A stretch of DNA of 64,000 nucleotides. It comes from Methanobacteriales archaeon HGW-Methanobacteriales-1. GTDB lineage: Archaea; Methanobacteriota; Methanobacteria; Methanobacteriales; Methanobacteriaceae. Numbering within the stretch: the first letter of the stretch is position 1; each line of letters begins with the position of its first letter. Under the pieces are notes generated by a model. It was not told where the DNA came from, searched no databases, and saw nothing but the letters and a program-made list of their open reading frames with translations. This document shows, piece by piece, positions 9,416-19,300 of this stretch. The position numbers and the translations under genes were made by a program. The stretch is from the NCBI GenBank assembly GCA_002839705.1, contig PGYO01000001.1, forward strand, positions 310,001 through 374,000, in the 5' to 3' direction.

Positions 9416-10765
9416 TCACCTTGAATTATTTTTTGCGGGATTATTAGAATTATTAGAATTATTAGAATTATTAGAATTATTAGAATTGGCTCGTTTTTTT
9501 AGTTCCCATTGTTTTCTATTGTAATAAGATAGTGGATTATTAACATTATCCTTTTTACATGTTGCATCTGGCTTGCAAAGTGATGATAAATGAATTTTTA
9601 TTTTATCACAACTCATAGGAGTATACCACTTACTTTCTCCTTCATGCTTCATTTCAGGAATTTCATAAACACCAAAACCTAATTTTGCAGTTATATTAAG
9701 TTTTTCCTGAGGATCATCTTCAAATAAAGGGGGATTACATCTATTTGCAGCATCATAAATTAATGGTAAAATTTCGTTGATAGTAATTTTTAGATCTGCA
9801 TCCAAATCAGAAACTTTTCTAAAATCTTTATTTTTAAAAATAGAAGGATATAATCTAGCATAAGATAAAAAAGACGTCAATAAAAGTACTATTGCATCAT
9901 TTCTATTTCCAGATCCGACACCAGATATTGTATTTTTAATACAAGGGGGAAATGCATCTTGTTCTAGGGTTGAAGCTTTTATTTCAATATTAGTGCCTAC
10001 TTTTAATATTTTAGAAATTTTATCTGCAATATTAATTAGTGATGGGTGTGGATCTATTATTGAAGAGTTTTTTGAGACTTCTTTTATATAATCATCAATA
10101 TTTTGTTTAATTACAGATTTAACAATCAATTCTGTAGTTTCTTTTTGAATTACTGCTTTAAAAACCGTTGCGGGATCTCGATTTTTTATTTTATTCCCGA
10201 ATATTTCCATGAATTCATCTTCAGATAGTATGATATTGCCATTATTTAATACTAATTCCTGAAGGTTTAATTTTTTAGAACTAAACAAATCTGAAAGGTG
10301 AGTCCATTTCACTTCATCTAAAGAATCTATGGTTCTTTGAATAATTTCTTCACTTTCACGATTACTTAAATTAAATAATCTTCTTTCTATTAGAAATCCT
10401 TGAGATTCAACAAATTCCTTAGATTCTCTCGAGGCTGGACCGAATTTTATTGCAATTGCTTGAGCTAAAATATAGAAAGATATAACATCAAATTTCGCGA
10501 TTTTTTTATCAAAAAGGTATTTATATTGATTTAAATCAAATTCCTTAGGGCTGTATGTTTTTTTCACGTAGCATTCTAATCTTTTTAAAGATAAATCAAT
10601 TAAATTCGTGGGTATGTTATCAATATCATCAAGTTGTCCTGAAGATCGCTCGACGGCATAAATTAAATCGCCATTATCCTCATTAACGCTGTTTAGAGAA
10701 CCATTTTCCCTTACTATTTGTTTTCCCTCATCTGAAAGTGGATTAATGAATGATAAAAGAACCAT
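9416..10765 (-). CDS. priL: DNA primase large subunit PriL with low-complexity Asn/Ser tail
   Basis: PriL binds PriS and regulates primer length through a C-terminal domain containing an iron-sulfur cluster. The conserved cysteine regions are visible as PPCIKNTISGVGSGNR, RCNPPLFEDD, MSCDKIKIHL and SLCKPDATC. The protein begins MVLLSFINPLSDEG and is 449 residues, slightly long because of a terminal Asn/Ser tail encoded by a 9-bp tandem repeat. It is directly upstream of priS on the minus strand. Confidence 0.9.
   Translation of the reverse strand: MVLLSFINPLSDEGKQIVRENGSLNSVNEDNGDLIYAVERSSGQLDDIDNIPTNLIDLSLKRLECYVKKTYSPKEFDLNQYKYLFDKKIAKFDVISFYILAQAIAIKFGPASRESKEFVESQGFLIERRLFNLSNRESEEIIQRTIDSLDEVKWTHLSDLFSSKKLNLQELVLNNGNIILSEDEFMEIFGNKIKNRDPATVFKAVIQKETTELIVKSVIKQNIDDYIKEVSKNSSIIDPHPSLINIADKISKILKVGTNIEIKASTLEQDAFPPCIKNTISGVGSGNRNDAIVLLLTSFLSYARLYPSIFKNKDFRKVSDLDADLKITINEILPLIYDAANRCNPPLFEDDPQEKLNITAKLGFGVYEIPEMKHEGESKWYTPMSCDKIKIHLSSLCKPDATCKKDNVNNPLSYYNRKQWELKKRANSNNSNNSNNSNNSNNPAKNNSR
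9441..9487. repeat. 9-bp tandem repeat TTATTAGAA, five copies, inside the end of priL
   Basis: Five perfect copies of TTATTAGAA run from 9441 to 9485 with two further matching bases. Read on the minus strand each unit encodes N-S-N in register, giving the Asn/Ser tail of PriL. The unit length is a multiple of three, so copy-number change would preserve the frame. Confidence 0.95.
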
Positions 10766-11111
10766 GTTTTTATTTAGTCAAACAACAAATAAAAATCTTG
10801 GCTATTTAATTAAATTATAAATAAATATATTTTTTTAATTAATATTTTTTCTTGAATATAATTTCATTAATAATATCAAATCTTTAAAATTTTTCCACAG
10901 GAATTTGACATAAACTATTTCAATACTTAAGGCTGGAAATTCTTTTTTAATTAACTGCATAGATTTATATAGTAACTTTTATGCTCTATTTAGACTTATA
11001 GAATATTAATATTAAACTTTGGAAAAAATTAAAAAAAGAGAGTTATTAGAACACAATTTTATTATAATTAGATATAATCAATTATTTTCAATTAATATTG
11101 GAGTAACCAGT
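10766..11111. other. Intergenic region: priL promoter side and left flanking repeat
   Basis: AT-rich spacer between priL (minus) and the repeat-rich membrane protein (plus). It holds the left copy of the long direct repeat (10916-10975), whose end contains a TATA-like TTTATATAG. On the minus side, AATTTATAATTTAATT near 10800-10815 could be the priL TATA element. I see no RNA gene or further ORF. Confidence 0.5.
10916..10975 (+). repeat. Left copy of an imperfect ~60-bp direct repeat flanking two orphan genes
   Basis: The segment from TATTTCAATACTTAAGG to AGATTTATATAGTAA recurs in the same orientation at 14634-14698, with a few substitutions, a 4-bp TTTC indel and a 1-bp indel. It ends in a TATA-like sequence and could also act as promoter for the downstream membrane protein gene. 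Confidence 0.8.
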
Positions 11112-12698
11112 ATGGATTCCCATCATCAGTTATCTAAAGGATTTAAGGTTTATGGTGTTATAGTCATTATTTCACTTTTTTCATTTATTGTATTATATTC
11201 TTTTTTTCCAGATTGGACGAAAATGACTAATATTGATAGTGCATCAAGTGTTTTAAGCTCTTTAGTACAAAGTGAAGCTGCAATTTTAGGTATTGTGTTG
11301 ACTGTGAGTTTAGTAGCAGTTCAACTCACAGCATCATCTTTTTCAACAAGAGTTATCCAAATATTTAAAAATTCTTTCACATTATGGATATTAGTTTCAA
11401 TATACATATTTGCTATAATCTACAGTATCGGTGTTTTGAAATTTATAAGTCCTATTAATACAGTTTCTAACAATGAATTTTATATATGGATTGCTTATTT
11501 GCTAGGAATATACTCCTTTTTCGCATTAATACCTTATATGCTGGATATTCTTGACTTAATGCAACCTTCAAAAATAACTCTCATATTATCCGAAAATATT
11601 ACAGAAAAAACTCTACAAAATTATCTATTAAAAGATAAAAGTGATCCTATCCAACCCTTAATGGACATATTGATTCTTTCATTATTAAAAAAAGATTTTG
11701 GAACCTTAAGAGAAGGATTAACTCATTTAAAAACTAATCTGCTGACAATATTTAACTCAAATAATATTGAAAATGAAGATTTAACAAATCATATTTTTGA
11801 TCAATTACACATTTTATCTTCTTTTAAAGAAATTACTAAAGATAAAAAATCTGCTTCAATTTTAGTAGATATTCTAAAAGAATGTGGGAGTAAATCTGCT
11901 GAAATGAAACTTGAAAAATCAACTCTTAAGTCAATTCACACTCTTCGGATTTTTGGCAAAGTAACATTAAATGAAAATCAAGAAAAACTAACATTGAAAG
12001 TTTTGGAATCATTTGAAAAGATTGGAGTGAAGTGTGCAGAAAATAAGTTAAAACGAGCAACACCTTTATCTCTTCAGTTTTTAGATGAAATTGGAGCAAT
12101 AACTGCCCAAAAAAGACTTAATAAAGCATTATGGCAAACAATTGACTGTATAGAAAAAATTGGTTATAGATCTGCAGAATTTAAACTTAAAAAAACTAGT
12201 CGTCAATCAATTTATTCTCTTGAAAAGGTTGCCATAGCTGCAGCAGAGCAAAATTTAGAAAATAGGAGGCGCCAAGCTATTCAATCAATTGGAAGACTCG
12301 GAAAAAAAGCAGCTCAGCAACGTTTAAAGTTTGCTACATTGGAATCTATATATTCACTAAGAAAAATTGGAGAGTTAACTTCAGCACCCAAAAAAACATT
12401 GGTTTTGTCAATTTCAGCAATTCTAAGTGTTGGAAAAAAAGCAACTGAACAGAATATTGATAAAGGTAGTAAAATATCAGTTACTGCACTTGTCATACTT
12501 GGAAAAAAAGCATCTGAAAGAGAAATGAACGAATTAGGATTAAAAACAATTTATCTCATTGAACAAATACTGGACTTAGAAAAGGAAAATATTGAACTGA
12601 GAGATGATATTAAAATGTATTTAAAAGAATTATTCTTGAAAAATAGACATAAATTAAAAAATAAACCATTGAAAATCGAATCTTTAATTTATGACTAA
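11112..12698 (+). CDS. Membrane protein with ten tandem 23-residue repeats
   Basis: I do not recognise a named family. From the ATG at 11112, which follows TTGGAG, the protein is 528 residues. The N-terminal third has about four hydrophobic helices (roughly residues 15-35, 60-80, 92-115 and 128-148), with a loosely DUF2254-like look. Residues 255-482 are ten consecutive repeats of 23 residues (one of 21) with consensus L-x-x-I-G-x-x-x-A-E-x-x-L and a following S-I. Conserved G, A and L positions imply a short-helix solenoid in the cytoplasm. The C-terminus is charged. It converges with the beta-helix protein gene, and both lie between long direct repeats. An upstream TTG at 11019 is possible but less likely. 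Confidence 0.7.
   Translation: MDSHHQLSKGFKVYGVIVIISLFSFIVLYSFFPDWTKMTNIDSASSVLSSLVQSEAAILGIVLTVSLVAVQLTASSFSTRVIQIFKNSFTLWILVSIYIFAIIYSIGVLKFISPINTVSNNEFYIWIAYLLGIYSFFALIPYMLDILDLMQPSKITLILSENITEKTLQNYLLKDKSDPIQPLMDILILSLLKKDFGTLREGLTHLKTNLLTIFNSNNIENEDLTNHIFDQLHILSSFKEITKDKKSASILVDILKECGSKSAEMKLEKSTLKSIHTLRIFGKVTLNENQEKLTLKVLESFEKIGVKCAENKLKRATPLSLQFLDEIGAITAQKRLNKALWQTIDCIEKIGYRSAEFKLKKTSRQSIYSLEKVAIAAAEQNLENRRRQAIQSIGRLGKKAAQQRLKFATLESIYSLRKIGELTSAPKKTLVLSISAILSVGKKATEQNIDKGSKISVTALVILGKKASEREMNELGLKTIYLIEQILDLEKENIELRDDIKMYLKELFLKNRHKLKNKPLKIESLIYD
11874..12557 (+). repeat. Coding tandem repeat array, 69-bp period, ten units
   Basis: The DNA encoding the ten 23-residue repeats of the membrane protein. 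Units are diverged at the nucleotide level but keep the 69-bp phase; the sixth full-match-like units (near 12174-12381) are the most alike, with repeated GGAAAAAAAGCA and CAATC/TCTATT blocks. One unit is two codons shorter. Confidence 0.75.
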
Positions 12699-12896
12699 AA
12701 ATGTTCCAACTAATTTTTAATGGAATATTTGCTACCATATGTTTTTTTAAAGTTATTTTCTTAAAATGATTTTGTTGAGCTTCTATTTTCATGAATATGC
12801 TAACAAAATTTAGTTTTAATGCTTAATTTATTCAAAATTATTTAATAAAATGTGATGATTTCAATTTTAAGTTAACCTATAGATTAATAACGAATG

Positions 12897-14390
12897 TTAA
12901 CGTGACATTTTTCTTGCAAAACTATAAACAAATAAAGCCATGAAAAAAGGCATTAAAACGATTTGAATAAGTAGATCTCCATTTTGGAGTAATGTAGCTA
13001 GACTATCAATTTGTTTAAAGTAAATGAATAAAATAATTAAGATTACTATCAAAATAACCAAGCGTATAGGTTGTTCACCATATCCACTTAAAATCTTCAA
13101 CAAGCCAAAAAGAAACCAATTAGTCCTATTTTCACTGTAGTAAACGTTTCTTTTCATATCTAACTCTTTAATATAGAATTCTCCGGCATCTGCATAAGCT
13201 CCTTCATTTTGTAAGCATTGCCTAATTCTTCTGTAAGTGTCAGAAATTGTTCTGGCACTATTAACAAAATCTGGAGAAAAAGAAACCTTTAAAAAATTTG
13301 GTAATATATCTAAAAATAATGCATCAAGATTCCTCAACCTTTCTGAGATTTCAAATTCCAATTCAATCTCTTCAAAAATAGTTTTAGGTAGTTCAGAAGT
13401 TGATAACTCGCAATTTTCAAAAATAACATCCTTGAAGTATGTATTTTTTAGATTACAATATCTAAAAACAACATTCCTGAGTCTAGCTCCTTCAAAAGTT
13501 GCTTCAAATTTTATTAATTCTGAAAATAGTCCTTTAGCTAGAAAAGAGGATTCATTGAAATTAACAGTTTTCCCAAATATCTCTTTAGTATTTGGTTCAG
13601 TTTTTATAAAATATACGGCTCCATTAAAAATGGCCTTTTTAAAATCTGCGATGTCATAGAAAAAAACATTTTCAAATCGGGCATCATCAAAGATTTTTAT
13701 CCAAGAGAAGTAAGCTTCTTTGTGGAAAATTGTATCTTGAATATACATATCTTCCATTACTTTCAAATCATCAAAATATATATGTTCACGAAAATTTACA
13801 CCATATATTTCTAATCTTTGATGGACTGTAGTTGAACGGAAATCAACAAATCCGACATAATTTGGGGAAAAAATAAAATTTCCACTCACATTGCCATTTC
13901 TAAATACAAATAAATCCTCCAATGTTGCCATGGCAAAATTTATATCTCCAGTGATTTTGGATTTGTTGAATACAACATTTTTAAGCATGTTAACTCCTTT
14001 AAAATCAGCAGTTCCATGCAGTTCTGAATCTGTTGAAAAAAAACTTCCGCAAATCTTCGCCCCATTGAATCCTAAATTACCCTTAATTATTGAATTAGAT
14101 AAATCAACATTTCCATATATTATAGCTTCCCAAAAAAATAAGTCTTTTTTGATTTCTTTACCTGTTAAATCAATATCAATCAACTTAGCTCCACTAAAAT
14201 CATAATCTTCATTACTTATTTTTTCTTGCATTATTTGGTTTTTTTCATCTATTATTTTCATTAAATAATAAAATTCAAATGAAAATCGGTCAAAATTAGA
14301 AATTGGATAATCAGAATGTAAAATACAATATGAATGGTCTAATGCATCTCTTTCACAAGAATGCGCCGGATTTTCATATATACATTTCAT
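12897..14390 (-). CDS. Pentapeptide-repeat-type beta-helix protein with zinc-knuckle-like N-terminus and C-terminal membrane anchor
   Basis: The N-terminus has a Cys/His pattern (C-x8-C then C-x2-H, ending SYCILHSD) resembling the short zinc-binding heads on other archaeal pentapeptide proteins. Residues of about 60-340 show recurrent F/L-centred five-residue spacing (DLSNSIIKG, ADFKGV, AYFSWI, ADFKKAIFNGAVYF, ARLRNVVFRYCNL), the pattern of a quadrilateral beta-helix. Near the end, two hydrophobic helices (IRLVILIVILIILFIYF and IQIVLMPFFMALFVYSF) indicate membrane attachment, followed by a basic tail. ATG at 14390 is chosen; a TTG six bases earlier is possible and no Shine-Dalgarno is obvious. 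The role is unknown. Confidence 0.7.
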   Translation of the reverse strand: MKCIYENPAHSCERDALDHSYCILHSDYPISNFDRFSFEFYYLMKIIDEKNQIMQEKISNEDYDFSGAKLIDIDLTGKEIKKDLFFWEAIIYGNVDLSNSIIKGNLGFNGAKICGSFFSTDSELHGTADFKGVNMLKNVVFNKSKITGDINFAMATLEDLFVFRNGNVSGNFIFSPNYVGFVDFRSTTVHQRLEIYGVNFREHIYFDDLKVMEDMYIQDTIFHKEAYFSWIKIFDDARFENVFFYDIADFKKAIFNGAVYFIKTEPNTKEIFGKTVNFNESSFLAKGLFSELIKFEATFEGARLRNVVFRYCNLKNTYFKDVIFENCELSTSELPKTIFEEIELEFEISERLRNLDALFLDILPNFLKVSFSPDFVNSARTISDTYRRIRQCLQNEGAYADAGEFYIKELDMKRNVYYSENRTNWFLFGLLKILSGYGEQPIRLVILIVILIILFIYFKQIDSLATLLQNGDLLIQIVLMPFFMALFVYSFARKMSR

Positions 14391-14396
14391 AATCAA

Positions 14397-14989
14397 TAAT
14401 AATACTTATTTATTTAATAATTTTTCTATCTAACTCATTGGGTGGAGTTAACAATATGCTTAAAAATTATTTTAATTAATTAAATATTGAACAAACACTA
14501 GCTGATCTTAATGGATTAAAACTCATATTTTTGTTTTATGATTCTTTTTTATACAAAAAACAAATATTTATCTAGTATTATTTGTATTAGGTCATTTTAA
14601 TTATTTTATTCGATGATTTATAAGTTTATGAAGTATTTTAATACTTAAGACTTGAAATTCTTTCTTTTTTAATCAACTGCATCAGATTTATATAGTAAAA
14701 TAACTTAAAATAGGATAAATATTTCTAAATTAATTATGGTATCTTATTAAGAATAATATTTATAAATTTGAATAGTATAACCTCATTTTTATTTGGCTTT
14801 TGAAGTCCATTTATTGGTTATATTATCTTATATTTGATTTAAGACATTTATTTGAGATCATGTTTATTTGGATATTAAATATCCTTTTAATTAAATTTTA
14901 CATTAATGGTCGAGAAATAGAAATATTATTGATTATAAAAATTAATAAAATACTAATTATCAAGCTTATTGGGCTTTAGGAGGAATAAT
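14397..14989. other. Long AT-rich intergenic region before metG with right flanking repeat
   Basis: Nearly 600 bases without a supported gene. It contains the right direct repeat (14634-14698) with a TATA-like TTTATATAG. Several other TATA-like stretches occur (for example around 14755 and 14825), so the metG promoter cannot be placed. A GGGTGGAG followed by an ATG near 14455 opens only seven codons. Confidence 0.5.
14634..14698 (+). repeat. Right copy of the imperfect ~60-bp direct repeat
   Basis: It matches 10916-10975 in the same orientation, from TATTTTAATACTTAAGA to AGATTTATATAGTAA. It sits upstream of metG but about 290 bp from its start codon. Confidence 0.8.
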
Positions 14990-17056
14990 ATGGGTAAAAT
15001 ATTTATAACCAGCGCACTTCCCTATGCTAATGGACCTACTCATTTAGGCCATTTAAGGTCGACTTATATTCCTGCAGATATTTATGCACGTTTTAATAGG
15101 ATGAAGGGACATGATGTGCTTTTTGTTTGTGCTACTGATGAACATGGTACTCCCATCGCGGTAAAAGCTGAAAAAGAAGGTAAAAAACCTTTAGAAATAG
15201 CCACCAGATACCATGAAATGATCAAGGAAGATTTATTATCTTGTAATATTTCTTTAGATAATTTTTCAAGGACTACTGATCCAGTTCACTACGAACTTTC
15301 CCAAAACTTCTTTTTAAACCTTTATAATAAAGGTTTTATTTATGAAAAAGAAATTAAACAACCTTATTGTGGGCAATGTGCTAGATTTTTACCTGATCGA
15401 TATGTAGAAGGAATTTGTCCGGATTGTGGGAGTGAAGGGGCCCGTGGAGACCACTGTGAATCATGTGGTCGGCATCTGGAGCCTACTCAACTTCTAGAAC
15501 CTCAGTGCTTAATATGCAGCAGTAAACCTGAAATTAGGGAGTCAAAACATTACTTTTTTAAATTAAGTCATTTTCAAGATGATGTTCAGAATTGGATAAC
15601 CAATAATAATGATTTACCTCCAAATGTAAAGAATTATGCTCTCCAATGGGTAAAAGAAGGATTGAAAGATTGGATTCTCACTCGAGACATGGAATGGGGA
15701 GTTCCAGTTCCTTTAGAAGGTGCTGAGGGTAAAATTATTTATGTATGGGGTGAAGCATTCTTAGGTTATCTCTCATCGGCAAAACAATGGTCTAAAAAGA
15801 CAAATAAAGATTGGATTGAATACTGGGATGAAAATGCGGTTCATTTCATTGGAAAAGACATAATTTACCATCATTCCATATTCTGGCCAGCACTTTTAAT
15901 GGCCCGTGAATGTACTTTACCAAAAAACATTATCGCTGGAGAATATTTATCACTGGAAGGCCAAAAAATGTCTACCAGTAAGAATTGGGTTATATGGACC
16001 TCTGATTTCTTGAAGGACTTTGATGCCGATATTTTGAGGTACTATTTAACTATAAATGCTCCCTTAAACAAGGACACTGACTTTTCATGGGATGATTTCC
16101 AGAGAAGAATAAATGACGAACTGGCCGATGTTTTAGGTAATTTCCTGCACCGTACATTCTCATTTACTAAAAGATTTTTCCAGAATGTTATTCCCGAAAC
16201 AGAATCGTTCGTGGAAGAAGACCGGGAATTTGAAGAATTAATCAAAAATGCTCCAGGGAAAATTGGAGATTTAATATCTCAATTTAAGTTTAGAGAAGGT
16301 TTAGTCGGGATTATTAAAATGGCAAAGGCCGGAAATAAATACTTTAATGACCAGGAACCCTGGAAAACAGTAAAATCCAATCCTGAAAAGGCAGCGAATT
16401 GTATCTATCTTTGTAATCAAATGTCGAAAACATTAGGAATTCTTTTAAGGCCTTATATGCCTAATAAATCTTCAGAAATTCTGCAAATATTAAATATTGA
16501 TGAAAAAATTGTTAATATTGAAAAATGGGATGATGCCGGGATATTTTTAGATTCTGGACATGAAATTAATAAAGCTAAACCTCTTTTTGCTAAGATAGAT
16601 AATGATTTCATTGAAAAACAAAAAGAAGATCTTTATAAAAATTTAGGTGCTGATAATAAAGACGTCGAAAGTTCAGAAAAAGCTAAATCTAATACTAACC
16701 CTGATAATTCAAATAAAACAATGGAGACAGATAAAATGGGACAAATAATCAACATCGACGATTTTGCTAAATTAGACTTAAGAATTGGACAAGTAACCAG
16801 TGCAGAAGCAGTGGAAGGTTCAAAAAATTTATTAAAACTTAAAGTTGATATTAAAGATAAAGAATTACAAGTGGTTGCTGGGGTGGCCAAAAAATATTCA
16901 CCTGAAGAAATTTTAAACCAGAAAGTAGTAATATTAGTCAATTTAGAACCAGCAAAACTCTTTGGAATTAAGTCTGAAGGAATGATACTGGCTACTGGTG
17001 ACAGTTCCAGCCTTTTAACTTCTCAAAATGCAGCCGTTGGTGAAAGAATAAAATGA
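14990..17056 (+). CDS. metG: Methionyl-tRNA synthetase with fused C-terminal tRNA-binding domain
   Basis: It charges tRNA-Met. The class I signatures are HLGH at residues 18-21 and KMSTS at 326-330. Between them (about residues 127-185) are paired CxxC-type zinc knuckles (CGQC, CPDC, CESC, CLIC). After a Lys/Asn-rich linker, a C-terminal EMAP/Trbp111-type OB domain begins near residue 587 ([15 protein letters not shown]). The start is the ATG at 14990, preceded by TAGGAGGA at normal spacing. Its stop overlaps the start of the DUF530-type gene in ATGA, so the two are co-translated. Confidence 0.95.
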   Translation: MGKIFITSALPYANGPTHLGHLRSTYIPADIYARFNRMKGHDVLFVCATDEHGTPIAVKAEKEGKKPLEIATRYHEMIKEDLLSCNISLDNFSRTTDPVHYELSQNFFLNLYNKGFIYEKEIKQPYCGQCARFLPDRYVEGICPDCGSEGARGDHCESCGRHLEPTQLLEPQCLICSSKPEIRESKHYFFKLSHFQDDVQNWITNNNDLPPNVKNYALQWVKEGLKDWILTRDMEWGVPVPLEGAEGKIIYVWGEAFLGYLSSAKQWSKKTNKDWIEYWDENAVHFIGKDIIYHHSIFWPALLMARECTLPKNIIAGEYLSLEGQKMSTSKNWVIWTSDFLKDFDADILRYYLTINAPLNKDTDFSWDDFQRRINDELADVLGNFLHRTFSFTKRFFQNVIPETESFVEEDREFEELIKNAPGKIGDLISQFKFREGLVGIIKMAKAGNKYFNDQEPWKTVKSNPEKAANCIYLCNQMSKTLGILLRPYMPNKSSEILQILNIDEKIVNIEKWDDAGIFLDSGHEINKAKPLFAKIDNDFIEKQKEDLYKNLGADNKDVESSEKAKSNTNPDNSNKTMETDKMGQIINIDDFAKLDLRIGQVTSAEAVEGSKNLLKLKVDIKDKELQVVAGVAKKYSPEEILNQKVVILVNLEPAKLFGIKSEGMILATGDSSSLLTSQNAAVGERIK

Positions 17057-18636
17057 ACGAAACCGTGCTTATTGGTAAGTCCGAGAAATTTTTAGACCGC
17101 ATTGCGTGGGAAAAAATTGATCTGAGTGAAATTTCAACTTTAGAGAAATTTCTAAAAACTTACCAGTACCTGAAAGAAAACCTGGATGAATTACAGGATT
17201 TAAAGGAAAACATGGAATCTCGAGGTTATAAGGCCCCTTATAGGTCCTTGGCTCGTTATGGATCCAGTGCTCCAGGTGAAGTTGTGGTAGAAGAACTTTA
17301 TGAAGTTAATCGCCACAATCAATATTTCAGGATGAAGGCCGCTGCAAAAAAGAATGTTTTAGACCGGGCAAAATCATCTATATCTTCTCATAAAATTGCT
17401 TTAGGACATTTAGAAGATTATGCATCTTTAAAATGTATATCTTGTGGGAAAAGTTTCCGAGTTCATGAATTTAGTGATTTAAATCAAGAGGATAATATTA
17501 TTAAATGTACCTGTAACTCACCAGATTTTGAATTGGAAGTTAATGAACACCATAGTTCCAGAATAGGTATAATTTCGGAGCTTCCCCTTTCTGGAAATTA
17601 CATGGTTTTAATGTCACAGTTAACTCCTTTGGGAAGAGACTCATTTAAAATGATAATGAAACTTTTAAAACAGGAAAGAAAAGGTGTTGTAAAAACTGTT
17701 TCTCTTGTTATAAAGGTTATGGAGTCTGGAAGATGGATTAGAAAGCGTGTTACTCAAGACGCTGATGATAATTTGAATTATGAATCAGAGCTGCGAAAAA
17801 AATACGGTCCAAATGTTCGTATTGAGTTTTTACAGTTTCAGCGCAAGAAGCCTACAATTATTAATGATAAACATACTCGTACCGCATTAGCTTTGGCATA
17901 TGCTCGTTTTTTAGAAAAATTTTTAAAAAAATTCGCTGATGAAATTTTAAATGAGCACCTAAATAATCTAGAAATGGTCGAACTTTATGATGATCTTTTT
18001 TCAAAGGCAGAATCGTTTAATCCGGTTCTTTGGGAGGCAGATGATACTGTTTCTGAAGCCCGTAAAAGGGAATTTAATAGGCTTCTTATAGATCATGGAA
18101 TGATGAATGAAAATGAGGAAATTAATTCTAATTTAAAAAAAGACCTCAAGTTAAGGACAGAAATTCAGAAAAATATTTTTACATTAATCCCCATTACTTT
18201 AATTTCATGGGATATACTAAAATATTACTTAATAACTTCTTACGATCGCAGAACAACTTACGCTGGCCCTTTCCCTTATTTAAGATATAATCTTGATCGT
18301 AATCAAATCAAGGTTTTTCAAGATTTTGATTTAGATGTTATTGAAATATTAAAAAATTTCATGAAAGAGAAAATTGATTATATTCCCTCAATGCAGAAAA
18401 CAATACTGAAGAAATTTGAAATAGAACAAAAAATGAAAGGTTTGAATATGAAAACCAATCCTTCAGCTTTTGGTGCAGCTATTGTTAATTTAGAATCCGA
18501 ATTAGATATTAAAACATGTGCTGAATTATTTTCGGTTAATATAAAAGATATTGAAATGGAAAAAGAAAATATAAACACGATGGGTAAACCCAAAACTAAA
18601 AAAGCCAAAAAGTTCATGGAAATGATTAAAAAATGA
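17053..18636 (+). CDS. DUF530-type archaeal protein of unknown function
   Basis: This 527-residue protein resembles DUF530, an uncharacterised family of methanogens. A cysteine cluster [13 protein letters not shown] followed by [10 protein letters not shown] (about residues 130-165) looks like a zinc ribbon inserted between helical regions. The C-terminal half is helical and basic, ending [14 protein letters not shown]. No catalytic motif is visible. The ATGA overlap with metG suggests a tRNA- or translation-related role, which is inference only. Confidence 0.65.
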   Translation: MNETVLIGKSEKFLDRIAWEKIDLSEISTLEKFLKTYQYLKENLDELQDLKENMESRGYKAPYRSLARYGSSAPGEVVVEELYEVNRHNQYFRMKAAAKKNVLDRAKSSISSHKIALGHLEDYASLKCISCGKSFRVHEFSDLNQEDNIIKCTCNSPDFELEVNEHHSSRIGIISELPLSGNYMVLMSQLTPLGRDSFKMIMKLLKQERKGVVKTVSLVIKVMESGRWIRKRVTQDADDNLNYESELRKKYGPNVRIEFLQFQRKKPTIINDKHTRTALALAYARFLEKFLKKFADEILNEHLNNLEMVELYDDLFSKAESFNPVLWEADDTVSEARKREFNRLLIDHGMMNENEEINSNLKKDLKLRTEIQKNIFTLIPITLISWDILKYYLITSYDRRTTYAGPFPYLRYNLDRNQIKVFQDFDLDVIEILKNFMKEKIDYIPSMQKTILKKFEIEQKMKGLNMKTNPSAFGAAIVNLESELDIKTCAELFSVNIKDIEMEKENINTMGKPKTKKAKKFMEMIKK

Positions 18637-18813
18637 GTTCCTAGTTAAAATCCAGGTTTTAAATCAAATAGCCTATTTAAACTCAATGTTTTACATTATT
18701 TTTATTCAAATTTCGGAATAATCATTTGTTGATATTTATTAATTTAATTTAAACTAATTAACTCATAAACTTATAATTTCAAATTTTATATTACTACTTG
18801 TTCATGTGATTTC

Positions 18814-19278
18814 ATGTCATTGGAGAAAGTTCATATAAATCAACCATTAACTTCAAGAAAGATAATGGAAGTACTGGAAAAGTATCCTGACTTAAAAAAA
18901 ATAACTTGCCCGATTAGTTTATACAAAAGAACATCTCCTAAATATTTAGATGCTCTTAAAGAGCTGGGTATTGAAGTAGAACCCTTATATTCTAGGGGTA
19001 GGCCAAATAAATATGATGAAAAAAAGGTTTTTGAAATTAAAAGTCTCCTAAAAGATGGTAAGACTCCTAAAGAAATTTCTAAGCAGATGAAAATTCCTTT
19101 GAAATCTGTTTATTACTTAAATAAAGATTCACATCTAAAAAAGGGTCGAAAATCTAAGTATGCTAAAGGGATACATATTAAAGTCCGAGAAATGGCTAAA
19201 AATGGAGTTCCACGTAAACAAATTTCAGAAAGACTCCATATACCCCTTAGAACAGTTTATTATATTTTAAAAAAATAA
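18814..19278 (+). CDS. Small DNA-binding protein with two tandem helix-turn-helix units
   Basis: The 154-residue protein has two similar C-terminal units, each a basic GRPNKY/GRKSKY leader followed by a resolvase-type HTH (GKTPKEISKQMKIPLKSVYY and GVPRKQISERLHIPLRTVYY). The N-terminal 60 residues (QPLTSRKIMEVLEKYPDL) are unlike a known effector domain. It is probably a transcription regulator or chromosome-associated protein; no target is visible. ATG at 18814 follows GTGATTTC. It is 22 bp ahead of the glycosyltransferase gene, so the two may be co-transcribed. Confidence 0.65.
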   Translation: MSLEKVHINQPLTSRKIMEVLEKYPDLKKITCPISLYKRTSPKYLDALKELGIEVEPLYSRGRPNKYDEKKVFEIKSLLKDGKTPKEISKQMKIPLKSVYYLNKDSHLKKGRKSKYAKGIHIKVREMAKNGVPRKQISERLHIPLRTVYYILKK

Positions 19279-19300
19279 TTTTACTTAAAATGGTGATAAA

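Noticed and set aside
9441-9487. CRISPR-like array
   Set aside because: The unit is only 9 bp, without spacers, and is in-frame coding sequence.
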